Source: an uncultured Porphyromonadaceae bacterium (lineage in GTDB: Bacteria; Bacteroidota; Bacteroidia; Bacteroidales; Muribaculaceae). Taken from it: a stretch of DNA of 64,000 bases. Of the stretch, positions 57,081 to 64,000 are shown piece after piece. The stretch covers positions 54,405 through 118,404 of the forward strand of contig CAMHQD010000001.1 of NCBI GenBank assembly GCA_946187345.1, read 5' to 3'. Made by a program: the position numbers and the translations under genes. The stretch's first letter is position 1, and the number at the start of each line of letters is the position of its first letter. The notes beneath the pieces are model-generated. The model saw only the letters and a program-made list of their open reading frames with translations, did not search any database and was not told the origin of the DNA.

Positions 57081-59282
57081 TCAAAGGTCGAGGCGCAGTG
57101 TGGCGCCAAAGGCGCGGCCCCGGCCGCGTTGCAGAAACTCGTGGCCGATTGAAACGAAGTAGAAGGTGGCATATCGCGTGCCGGTGAGGTTTGTGCCCCA
57201 CAGTTGCAGCGACCACCGGTTGCCGCGCACTGTGACGTCGGCTCCCAACAGGGCGTAGAAGCGCTGCGTCATCGTGTTGGCCTCGTTCCACGCTATCGGC
57301 CCGGCGGCATTGACGCGCGCGCCGAGTTCCACAGCGTGCAGCCATGAGCGGTTCACATCAAAGCGGTGGCGCGCCGAGGCGTGGAGCGTGTGGCGCGGCG
57401 CGTATGGCACAAGGCGGTGGCGGTAGTCGTTGCGGCCGTCGTGGTATCGCACAAAGCGGGCGTCGGTGAAGCCGTAACTTGCCGCGACGAGAGTCGCGTC
57501 GGTGGGTCGCCACGACACCTGGGCCTCCACGCCCACGCTGCGCGTGCGGCCGGCGTTTGTCATCACGCGACCGGTGGTTGTGCCATCGGGGAAGGTGGTG
57601 AGTTGGCGGTCGCGGCAGTCAATCCAGAAGGCGTTAGCCTCCACCGTCAACCGCCCGCCGGCCAGGCGGTCGAGGCGCGCGCCGGCCTCGTAGTTCCACG
57701 CCACCTCCGGCTTATAGCCCACAATACGGTCGGCATCGTAGGCCGCGCCGATGCCCATCATACCCATCAGACGTTGCTGCAGCACATCGCTGAACATCTG
57801 CGTGTTGAAGCCTCCGGCCTTATAACTCTTGCCCACGCTCACCCAGGCCTTGCCGCCCTGCCAGCCGCGACTGACGGCCACGCGCGGCAGCAACTGCGTG
57901 AAACTGCGGCTCATGTGGCCACTATCGTCAATATCAATCGGGGTGGAGGCATACACGTTGCCGCCGTGCATCACGTCGTAGCCGGTGTGCGTCTCGCTGT
58001 GATAGTCAAGCGCCACGCGCTCGTAGTCCAGACGCAGGCCGGCATCCAGAGTCCAATCGCCCAGGTGGAGGGTCACCTGGCCGTAGGCCGCCACGCCGTG
58101 GCTCGGCATCTTGAAGTCGCTGGCAAGCAGCATCTGCCGCGAGTACCACGCGATGGGATAGTCGGGCGCGGCGGCGTTACGGTGGGTCTCGATGAGTTCG
58201 GCGATGCCCGTGCCCTTGAATGTCACCGGCGCCGTCATCGTCATGTGACGGTAGAAGCCAAACGCTCCAGCGATCCACTCCACACGGCGGTAAGCACCCC
58301 GCAGGGAACGCGCAACCACCTCCTGGGTGACCGCGTGCTCGGTGCGGGCTTGAGTGAGCGTGAAGTAAGGCAACGGCGTGAAGTCCTGGTCGAGCGTCAT
58401 GTTGTCGTCAAGAAACTGATAGGAGGTGAGCGATGTGAGCGTGCCCCAATCGGTGGCAAGACTCACCGTCAGGCCGTCCATGACGTTTGTGCGGCGGTAG
58501 AAGCAGGTGTCGTTGTAAGCGATCTGTCCGGTTTGAGTCCACTCATAAGGATAGCCGCCTTGCCACGAGTGTCCGCCGGATAGGGTGTTGGTGAAGGTAA
58601 AGCGCTCCGAGGGTCGCCACTCCATCTTCAGCCGCGCGCTCCCCTGCCGTTCCCAATCCACGAGTTTACTGTTATATTGGTTCCTATACTCACCGCCCCG
58701 CGAAGTGAAATAAATATTCGCGGCGAGCGCGAAGCGGTCGCTCGTGCGGCGCGAATGGGCCACACCGGCCTTGAATGTCATATGAGACGCGCCCTCGAGC
58801 AGCACTCGCGTGCCGGGATTGGCACCGGCAGCCGTTGTTGTGACATTCATCACACCGGCCATCGCGTTGCGGCCGTAGAGCACGCTTTGCGGCCCGCGCA
58901 GCACCTCCACGCGCGACATTTCCATGAGGTCAACGTCATAGTTATCCTTGCTCAGCACGGGCACGTTGTCGATGGTGAGGCCGAGCGATGGTTGGTCGAT
59001 GCGCGCGCCGATGCCACGCACATAGACGGTGCTGGTCATGCGGCTGCCGTAGTCGGGGATGAAGACGTTGGGCGACAACTCGGTCACGTCGCGGGGCGTG
59101 AGCAGGCGCTGCCGCTCCACCGTCTGCCGCGTGACCACGGTCGTCGCCGCAGCGTCAACGGCGGCACCCTTGACGGCACTCACGGTAACCTCATCGAGAA
59201 TTAGCGTGTCGGCGGGCTCGGTGGCCGCCATTGCCGTCATCGCGGCAATCATATATAAGGTAAAGAGCAATCGTTTTTTCAC
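57081..59282 (-). CDS. TonB-dependent outer-membrane receptor (GTG start)
   Basis: A 733-residue receptor. The signal peptide MKKRLLFTLYMIAAMTAMA is followed by a TonB-box-like segment (DTLILDEVTVSAVKG), the plug (YVRGIGARIDQPSLGLTIDNVPVL, RVEVLRGPQSVLYGRNAMAGVMNV) and a 22-strand barrel to the C-terminus (FGATLRLDL). It lacks the extra N-terminal carboxypeptidase-like domain of SusC proteins, so siderophore, cobamide or small-molecule uptake is more likely than glycans. The start codon is GTG at 59282, only 4 bases after a consensus -7 box. No downstream ATG would keep a working signal peptide. The lipoprotein gene follows. Confidence 0.93.
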   Translation of the reverse strand: MKKRLLFTLYMIAAMTAMAATEPADTLILDEVTVSAVKGAAVDAAATTVVTRQTVERQRLLTPRDVTELSPNVFIPDYGSRMTSTVYVRGIGARIDQPSLGLTIDNVPVLSKDNYDVDLMEMSRVEVLRGPQSVLYGRNAMAGVMNVTTTAAGANPGTRVLLEGASHMTFKAGVAHSRRTSDRFALAANIYFTSRGGEYRNQYNSKLVDWERQGSARLKMEWRPSERFTFTNTLSGGHSWQGGYPYEWTQTGQIAYNDTCFYRRTNVMDGLTVSLATDWGTLTSLTSYQFLDDNMTLDQDFTPLPYFTLTQARTEHAVTQEVVARSLRGAYRRVEWIAGAFGFYRHMTMTAPVTFKGTGIAELIETHRNAAAPDYPIAWYSRQMLLASDFKMPSHGVAAYGQVTLHLGDWTLDAGLRLDYERVALDYHSETHTGYDVMHGGNVYASTPIDIDDSGHMSRSFTQLLPRVAVSRGWQGGKAWVSVGKSYKAGGFNTQMFSDVLQQRLMGMMGIGAAYDADRIVGYKPEVAWNYEAGARLDRLAGGRLTVEANAFWIDCRDRQLTTFPDGTTTGRVMTNAGRTRSVGVEAQVSWRPTDATLVAASYGFTDARFVRYHDGRNDYRHRLVPYAPRHTLHASARHRFDVNRSWLHAVELGARVNAAGPIAWNEANTMTQRFYALLGADVTVRGNRWSLQLWGTNLTGTRYATFYFVSIGHEFLQRGRGRAFGATLRLDL

Positions 59283-59286
59283 GCCG

Positions 59287-59317
59287 CAAAATTACCGCCT
59301 TCTCGGCGGCTGTGCAA
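59287..59317 (-). promoter_or_regulatory. Promoter of the TonB-dependent receptor
   Basis: Minus strand TTG (59317-59315), 20 bases, TAATTTTG (59294-59287). Only CGGC separates the -7 box from the GTG start codon, so the mRNA would be leaderless or nearly so. Confidence 0.75.
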
Positions 59318-59335
59318 TCACTACATATAGTGATT
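59316..59335. promoter_or_regulatory. 8-bp palindromic operator over the receptor -33 box
   Basis: AATCACTA-cata-TAGTGATT is a perfect inverted repeat that overlaps the -33 TTG. A repressor dimer bound here would block the receptor promoter. The regulator is unknown. Confidence 0.6.
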
Positions 59336-59360
59336 TTTCCTTGGTCCCATTTTGGAAAAA

Positions 59361-59393
59361 GAATTCTAAGAGTTCTATGAGTTCTTAGAATTC
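59361..59393. repeat. GAATTCTAAGA / TCTTAGAATTC inverted repeat
   Basis: Perfect 11-bp arms with an 11-base loop, followed by a further CTTAGGGATCTTAG unit. Role unknown. Confidence 0.6.
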
Positions 59394-59470
59394 TTAGGGA
59401 TCTTAGAGCGTTGTGCCGTCCCCGTGAGAAGGTCGATTTTCTAAAAAAAACAAAAAAAAATGCGCAATCT

Positions 59471-59501
59471 TTGTTGTTGTCAGAAAAAAATAATAAATTT
59501 G
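59471..59501 (+). promoter_or_regulatory. Promoter of the exbB-exbD-exbD-tonB operon
   Basis: TTG (59471-59473), 20 bases, TAAATTTG (59494-59501). Leader about 180 bases, including a family E repeat. Confidence 0.65.
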
Positions 59502-59584
59502 CCAATCATTTTGCGGCACAGTGCGCGCCAAGGCCATTTTGAGCCTTTCCACCGACGCTCAACCTGCCAACCGAAATCGAGAAG

Positions 59585-59617
59585 CCTCCCCCCCGCCCCA
59601 TACTGAGGGAGGGGGAG
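59585..59617. repeat. CCTCCC...GGGAGG element (family E) in the exbB leader
   Basis: CCTCCCCCCCGCCCCATAC then TGAGGGAGGGGGAG, the reversed orientation, as in the vorB copy. Confidence 0.65.
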
Positions 59618-59687
59618 TAAATGACTGATTAGAAACTACAAACAATCTATCTAATTATTAACTTTTTAAAAACTTTTTACTACAGTT

Positions 59688-60524
59688 ATGGCTGAACAGA
59701 CAAAAATTCAGAACCCGCAGCCCGCTGCCAAGAAGCAGACGACGAGCGGTGTCGGTGGTATCAAGAATGCATCGTGGGTGATCCTCATCTGCTTCATTCT
59801 GGCCGAGTGTTTCTTCCACTTTGTGCTTGGAGATGGTAGCCACTTCAAGGACGGCAACAACGCCAACGCTCCGTTGGACATTATGGGAACCATCTACAAG
59901 GGCGGTTTCATCGTGCCTATCCTGCAGACGCTCTTCCTCACCGTGATTGTGCTCGCCGTCGAGCGTTGGATTGCCTTGAGCAAGGCCAGTGGCAAGGGTA
60001 ACATCACCAAGTTTGTTGCCAACATCAAGGCCTCTCTCGCCGCCGGCGACATCGCCAAGGCCGAGAAACTCTGCGCCGACCAGCGCGGCACCGTGGCCGC
60101 TGTGATCGCCGCCACCCTGGGCAAGTACAAAGAGATGCACAACAACACCGAACTCGCCAAGGAGCAGAAACTGGTCCAGATTCAGCAGACCCTCGAGGAG
60201 GCTACCGCTCTCGAGATGCCCTCGCTGCAGCAGAACCTGCCCATCCTCGCGACCCTCACCACGCTGGGTACCCTTATCGGTCTGCTCGGTACGGTTATCG
60301 GTATGATCAAGTCGTTCCAGGCTCTGTCGGCCTCGGGTGCTCCCGACTCGACCGAGTTGTCGACCGGTATCTCGGAGGCCCTTATCAACACCGCTTTCGG
60401 TATCGCGACCGCTGCCTTTGCCCTTATCGCTTACAACTACTATACCAACAAGATCGATAACATGACCTATGCTATCGACGAGCTTGGTTTCTCGATCGTT
60501 TCTACCTTCGCTGCTACCCACTAA
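59688..60524 (+). CDS. exbB: ExbB/TolQ/MotA-type proton channel protein
   Basis: A 278-residue inner-membrane protein that, with ExbD, uses the proton gradient to energise TonB. Four hydrophobic segments are seen: ASWVILICFILAECFFHFV, FIVPILQTLFLTVIVLAVE, LATLTTLGTLIGLLGTVIGMI and ALINTAFGIATAAFALIAYNY. The GLLGTVIGMI stretch is the family core. The N-terminus is longer than in E. coli ExbB, as is usual in Bacteroidota. It is the first gene of the TonB operon. Confidence 0.95.
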   Translation: MAEQTKIQNPQPAAKKQTTSGVGGIKNASWVILICFILAECFFHFVLGDGSHFKDGNNANAPLDIMGTIYKGGFIVPILQTLFLTVIVLAVERWIALSKASGKGNITKFVANIKASLAAGDIAKAEKLCADQRGTVAAVIAATLGKYKEMHNNTELAKEQKLVQIQQTLEEATALEMPSLQQNLPILATLTTLGTLIGLLGTVIGMIKSFQALSASGAPDSTELSTGISEALINTAFGIATAAFALIAYNYYTNKIDNMTYAIDELGFSIVSTFAATH

Positions 60525-60608
60525 TCACAGTGGGCACGCCGCGACCAACCGGCCTGCGGCACATGAATCAACCGATTTAGAAACTTTCAAATTCTCAAAG
60601 TAAGTAAT

Positions 60609-61343
60609 ATGGGAAAAGTCAAAATTAAGAAAAAAGATACGCGCATCGACATGACCGCCATGTCCGATGTTACTGTGCTCTTGTTGACTTTCTTCATGTT
60701 GACCTCTACTTTCCTGCAGAAGGAGCCCATCACGGTCATCACCCCGCCCTCGGTGGCCAAGGAGCCGGTGCCCGACCAGAACCTCCTCTCTGTACTCGTC
60801 AGCCCAACAGGCAAAGTGTTCCTCGAGGTGCTCGGCAGCAAGGACTCGACTTTCAAGAGCGAGACTGTCCGCGCCGACCTGCTCAAAAACATGGCAGGAT
60901 TCTACAACGAGAAACACCCGAGCAACCCGGTCAACTTCACAAAAAAGGAAGTTGAGACGTTCTCCAAGGTGGGCGCTTTCGGAGTTCCGTTCCAGTATAT
61001 GAAAGACTGGCTCAACATTAAGGACGTCACACTGCGTGACAAAGTCCTCGAGGGTGAAGAGCCTCTGACCACTAAGGACGGCAAGAAAGTGAAGTTGGCA
61101 GGAATTCCAATCAGCATGAACGAAAATCCAAGCAACCCCAATGAGTTCCAGATGTGGGTGCGTGCCGCTTACAACTCAATGGATAGCGAACTCAAGCATT
61201 CAATCGACAAGGGTAAAGGCATCGCCATCAAGGCGGACCAGACAACCCCTTACAGCGTGGTGAACATCGTCATGGACAACCTCCAGACGATCAAGATGAA
61301 CAAGTTCAGCCTCATGACGGCACTTAAAGCAGAGGAGGAGTAA
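60609..61343 (+). CDS. exbD: ExbD/TolR-family protein 1
   Basis: A 244-residue ExbD protein. The single membrane helix DMTAMSDVTVLLLTFFMLTSTFL contains the conserved proton-carrying Asp (MSD). The large periplasmic domain is longer than that of E. coli ExbD (141 residues). It lies 84 bp after exbB and 4 bp before the second exbD, so it is clearly in the operon. Two different ExbD subunits are common in Bacteroidota. Confidence 0.94.
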   Translation: MGKVKIKKKDTRIDMTAMSDVTVLLLTFFMLTSTFLQKEPITVITPPSVAKEPVPDQNLLSVLVSPTGKVFLEVLGSKDSTFKSETVRADLLKNMAGFYNEKHPSNPVNFTKKEVETFSKVGAFGVPFQYMKDWLNIKDVTLRDKVLEGEEPLTTKDGKKVKLAGIPISMNENPSNPNEFQMWVRAAYNSMDSELKHSIDKGKGIAIKADQTTPYSVVNIVMDNLQTIKMNKFSLMTALKAEEE

Positions 61344-61347
61344 CAAT

Positions 61348-62088
61348 ATGGCAAAAGATCTAAGCAGACAAAAGAAGTTCGAGACCCGTATCGACTTCAC
61401 TCCGATGGTCGACATGAACATGTTGTTGATCACCTTCTTCATGCTGTGTACCACCATGATCAAGAGCCAGACACTGCAGATTATGCTGCCCACCAATGAA
61501 GAAGTCAAAGATGAGCAGAAAAACAAGGTCAAGCAGAGCGAGGCCGTCACCATTATCATTGACGGTACGACAATCGAGCAGAAAGTCGACGGCATCAACA
61601 ACGCCCAGGTGTCTGACCCCAACGCCGGCATGCTCTTCTACTACGACGGCATGCCCCCCACGGCTCAGGACCTCCTCAAGATCACCAACGGTGAACTTGA
61701 GAACCCCATGAAGCAGATTGCCTTCGGCAGCGAGACCGGTGGCGCCATGCCTGCCATCCGCGAGATCCTGCGCGAACGCAACAAAGAGGTGGTCGCCAAA
61801 ATCGCCGATCTCAAGAAAGACTGGAAAGAAATGAAGTTCAGTTCCAACGAGGAGAAGAACGACAGCATCTACCAGGTGAAGGCAAAGGCCATACGCAACG
61901 ACTCGACCCTCAAGCGCCCCGTCGTCATCATCAAGGCCACGCCCAGCGCAAGTTATGCCCATGTGGTGAATGTGCTCGACGAGATGCAGATCAACAACAT
62001 CAGCCGCTACCAGATCGACCGCATCAACACGGTCGACAGCGCGATGATGATGCCTCTCAAGAGCAAAGCCATTGAGGGCAAGAAATGA
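61348..62088 (+). CDS. exbD: ExbD/TolR-family protein 2
   Basis: A 246-residue paralogue of the preceding protein with helix IDFTPMVDMNMLLITFFMLCTTMI and the conserved Asp (MVD). The periplasmic part has a C-terminal IKATPSASYAHVVNVLDEMQ strand-helix unit as in ExbD/TolR. The four-base gap to the first exbD suggests coupled translation and a mixed ExbD complex. Confidence 0.94.
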   Translation: MAKDLSRQKKFETRIDFTPMVDMNMLLITFFMLCTTMIKSQTLQIMLPTNEEVKDEQKNKVKQSEAVTIIIDGTTIEQKVDGINNAQVSDPNAGMLFYYDGMPPTAQDLLKITNGELENPMKQIAFGSETGGAMPAIREILRERNKEVVAKIADLKKDWKEMKFSSNEEKNDSIYQVKAKAIRNDSTLKRPVVIIKATPSASYAHVVNVLDEMQINNISRYQIDRINTVDSAMMMPLKSKAIEGKK

Positions 62089-62131
62089 GAGATGTAAGAT
62101 TTATTAACCCTTTAACAAAATCGAAAAGATT

Positions 62132-62995
62132 ATGGCAAGAGACGTAGATCTTTCATCGAAAGAATGGACCGACATCATATTTGAAGGACGCAACAAGGAC
62201 TACGGTGCTTACGAGTTGCGCTCCACCTCGGTGGCGCGTCACAACAAGAGCGTGATTTACACCCTGCTGGGTGCCGCCCTGATTGTGGGTCTCGCATTAA
62301 GTTTCGTGGCCGTGCAGAACTTCATCGCCGAGCGCTCCATCACCGATGCCGGTGAGCAAGAGGAAGTGCTCGTCGAGATGGCGACCGACGAACCTGAGCC
62401 CGAGCCCGAGCAGCAGAAACTCGAGCAACCCGAGCCCGAAAAGTTACCAGAGGAGGTCCTCAACAGTATCAAAATGACTGAGCTCAAAATCGAAGCTGAC
62501 GAAAATGTCAGAAAAGAGGATGAGATTAAATCCGAGGACGAGAAAAAAGAGACCGAATTCACTGCTGGCTCAAAAGATTTTGACCAAGGTAGCAATCAGA
62601 AAGGTGGTGATATTTCAACCAAGAAAGACGAGATCATCGTTGAAGAGAAGCCCGTCGTGAAACCCGAACCCGAGCAGATCTTCACCTCGGTGGAGCAGAT
62701 GCCCGAGTTCCCTGGCGGTCATGCCGCACTGCTGAAGTACTTAAACAGCCACATCCAATATCCGCCTCAAGCCGCCGAGAACGGCAAGGAGGGTAAGGTC
62801 GTCGTGCAATTCGTGGTTGAGAAAGACGGTCACGTGGGCGAGGTAAAAGTCATCCGTTCGGTCGACAAAGACCTTGACCGCGAGGCAGTCCGCGTGTGCA
62901 AGACACTGCCCAAGTTCACCCCGGGTCGCCAGAACGGCCAGCCGGCGCGCGTGTGGTTCACACTGCCCGTCACCTTCAAGTTGCAAGGCTCGTGA
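62132..62995 (+). CDS. tonB: TonB energy-transducing protein
   Basis: A 287-residue TonB. After about 45 residues comes the membrane anchor VIYTLLGAALIVGLALSFVAV, then a Pro/Glu-rich linker (EPEPEPEQQKLEQPEPEKLPEE) and the C-terminal TonB domain (HIQYPPQAAENGKEGKVVVQFVVEKDG to GQPARVWFTLPVTFKLQ). It contacts the TonB box of outer-membrane receptors such as that encoded divergently at 57081. The N-terminal DLSSKEWTDIIFEGRNKDYGAYELR is the Bacteroidota TonB hallmark. Confidence 0.96.
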   Translation: MARDVDLSSKEWTDIIFEGRNKDYGAYELRSTSVARHNKSVIYTLLGAALIVGLALSFVAVQNFIAERSITDAGEQEEVLVEMATDEPEPEPEQQKLEQPEPEKLPEEVLNSIKMTELKIEADENVRKEDEIKSEDEKKETEFTAGSKDFDQGSNQKGGDISTKKDEIIVEEKPVVKPEPEQIFTSVEQMPEFPGGHAALLKYLNSHIQYPPQAAENGKEGKVVVQFVVEKDGHVGEVKVIRSVDKDLDREAVRVCKTLPKFTPGRQNGQPARVWFTLPVTFKLQGS

Positions 62996-63091
62996 TGCAA
63001 TTTTAGCATATCGCATTTAGTACGTAGCACGTAGCGCGTGGCAAAATGAAGCCACCACTACGTGCTACTTGTTTCATACTACTTCTTTACT

Positions 63092-63958
63092 ATGACTACA
63101 ATTTGGATTGTACTCCCCATCCTCACCCTGCTCATGTTTGAGTTGGGATTAAACCTCTCGCTGAGCGACTTCAAACTATTCCTGGACCGTCCCAAGCCGG
63201 TCATCGCCGGCCTGTTCGGACAGATTGTGCTGCTGCCGGCTCTCGCGTGGCTTGTTGGATGGACATTCGACCTCGAGCCGCTGATGCTCATCGGCATCGT
63301 GCTCATCGCCTGCTGCCCGGGCGGCAGTTCGTCAAACGTGTTCTCGCTGCTCGCCCGCGGCGACGTGGCTCTCTCCGTCTCGCTCACGGCATGCAGCAGC
63401 ATCATCACGCTGGTCACAGTGCCACTGGTGATGGGATGGGTGACGGCGGCCGTAGGCAGTGAGACACACGTGCAACTGCCGGTGGGACAATTAGTGATGC
63501 AGAACCTGGTGCTGATGTTCGTCCCCATCGCCATCGGCATCGCCGTCAAAGCACGGTGGGCCGCGGCGGCCGACCGCATCCACCGCGTTCTGGCGCGCAT
63601 AGCCTTCCCGGCACTCATCTTTCTGGCCACCGTCTTCTTTATCCAAAACCGCGAAGCCATCGTGGCCCGCTTCGGTCAATTAGGGCTGTCTATCTCGGTG
63701 CTCATTCTGCTTGCCATGGGCTGCGGAGCGGCGTTGTCGCGAGTGATGCGCCTCAGCGGCCGTGAGCGCCGCACGATAGTTATCGAGGTCGGTATGCAGA
63801 ACGCCGCCCAGGCCATCGCCATCGCCAGCAGCCCCCTCGTTTTCAACAACGACGTCATCGCCATCCCCGCCATCATCTACGCCCTGATGATGAACGTCAT
63901 CCTCATCCTCTACGTCCTCCTCACCCGCCATGTAGCAGGTAGCACGGTAGCACGGTAG
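63092..63958 (+). CDS. BASS-family (bile acid:sodium symporter-like) transporter
   Basis: A 288-residue inner-membrane protein with nine to ten hydrophobic segments. LIACCPGGSSSNVFSLLARGDVALSVSLTACSS and EVGMQNAAQAIAIASSPL are the two crossed sodium-site motifs of the BASS family. Bacterial members carry bile acids, pantoate or other organic anions with sodium. I start at 63092 (MTTIWIVLP), as the upstream ATG lies in repeat text. The final residues HVAGSTVAR and the stop are encoded by a GGTAGCAC tandem repeat, so the tail length may vary between strains. Confidence 0.92.
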   Translation: MTTIWIVLPILTLLMFELGLNLSLSDFKLFLDRPKPVIAGLFGQIVLLPALAWLVGWTFDLEPLMLIGIVLIACCPGGSSSNVFSLLARGDVALSVSLTACSSIITLVTVPLVMGWVTAAVGSETHVQLPVGQLVMQNLVLMFVPIAIGIAVKARWAAAADRIHRVLARIAFPALIFLATVFFIQNREAIVARFGQLGLSISVLILLAMGCGAALSRVMRLSGRERRTIVIEVGMQNAAQAIAIASSPLVFNNDVIAIPAIIYALMMNVILILYVLLTRHVAGSTVAR

Positions 63959-64000
63959 CACGGTAGCACGGTAGCACGGTAGCACGGTAGCACGGTAGCA
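63938..64000 (+). repeat. 8-bp tandem array (GGTAGCAC), runs off the right edge
   Basis: Nearly eight perfect units from 63938 to the window end. It starts inside the BASS gene and contains its stop. Related GTAGCACGTAG text occurs at 12455-12485 and 63020-63075. Confidence 0.9.

Larger units (their letters stand above)
59283..59687. other. Divergent intergenic region between TonB receptor and exbB
   Basis: 405 bases. It contains the receptor promoter with its palindrome (59287-59335), a perfect 11-bp hairpin (59361-59393) of unknown role, the exbB promoter (59471-59501) and a family E element (59585-59617). No gene is seen. Confidence 0.8.

Noticed and set aside
57366..58583. A 405-codon plus-strand open frame opposite the TonB receptor
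   Set aside because: Antisense of the receptor. No domain or export signal.
63938..64000. Possible CRISPR-like array
   Set aside because: It has an 8-bp unit without spacers, hence a simple tandem repeat. No cas genes.

Overview
The window is a continuous chromosomal stretch of a fairly GC-rich member of Bacteroidales (Bacteroidota). Evidence for this is the repeated Bacteroidota-type promoter (TTG, about 19-20 bases, then TAnnTTTG), an exbB-exbD-exbD-tonB operon, TonB-dependent transport, a 2-oxoacid:ferredoxin oxidoreductase coupled to ptb/buk kinases, a galK-galM operon without galT, GLUG-type surface proteins and the absence of clear Shine-Dalgarno signals. A gut lineage such as Muribaculaceae or Prevotellaceae fits, but I cannot fix the genus. 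No rRNA, tRNA, CRISPR array, prophage or intact transposase was recognised.

Layout. 1-5.6 kb (minus): partial PfkB kinase, serine hydrolase, M3 peptidase, cytosolic TPR protein. 5.6-10.5 kb (minus): HAD phosphatase, nucleotidyltransferase, galM, galK, then a toxin-antitoxin cassette (PIN gene frameshifted) placed between two 52-bp copies of the galK promoter. 10.8-16.2 kb: MFS transporter, a small-membrane-protein/PstS-like operon, a TPR protein and rpsO. 16.4-24 kb (plus): DUF2461, ferredoxin-VorB fusion, the TPP and gamma subunits, dnaB, ptb and buk, a complete route from branched-chain 2-oxoacids to acyl-CoA, acyl phosphate and ATP. 24-32 kb: DUF2284 and VWA pair, Lrp regulator, OPT and DASS transporters, secreted GH13 amylase. 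32-44 kb: orphan XRE regulator, large GLUG surface protein, lipoproteins, patatin/beta-barrel protein, TPR protein. 45-50 kb: hisS, a cNMP-binding protein, YidE-like antiporter, lipid kinase. 50-59 kb (mostly minus): tex, acyltransferase, CE1 esterase, HAD, lipoprotein, TonB-dependent receptor. 59.7-64 kb (plus): exbB-exbD-exbD-tonB and a BASS transporter running into an 8-bp tandem array.

The most unusual property is the number of short palindromic intergenic repeats. At least seven families recur, several share the head TGTAGGG, and they repeatedly enter gene ends. They supply stop codons (MFS, tex, CE1 esterase), encode C-terminal tails (hisS, a lipoprotein, a MmcQ/YjbR protein, the BASS transporter), and, most strikingly, form the in-frame linker that joins the ferredoxin subunit to VorB.

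Other points are a 160-bp MITE-like palindrome before the OPT gene, a TonB-receptor promoter that implies a leaderless GTG-start mRNA with a palindrome over its -33 box, and an XRE gene with a perfect 10-bp inverted-repeat operator and no toxin.
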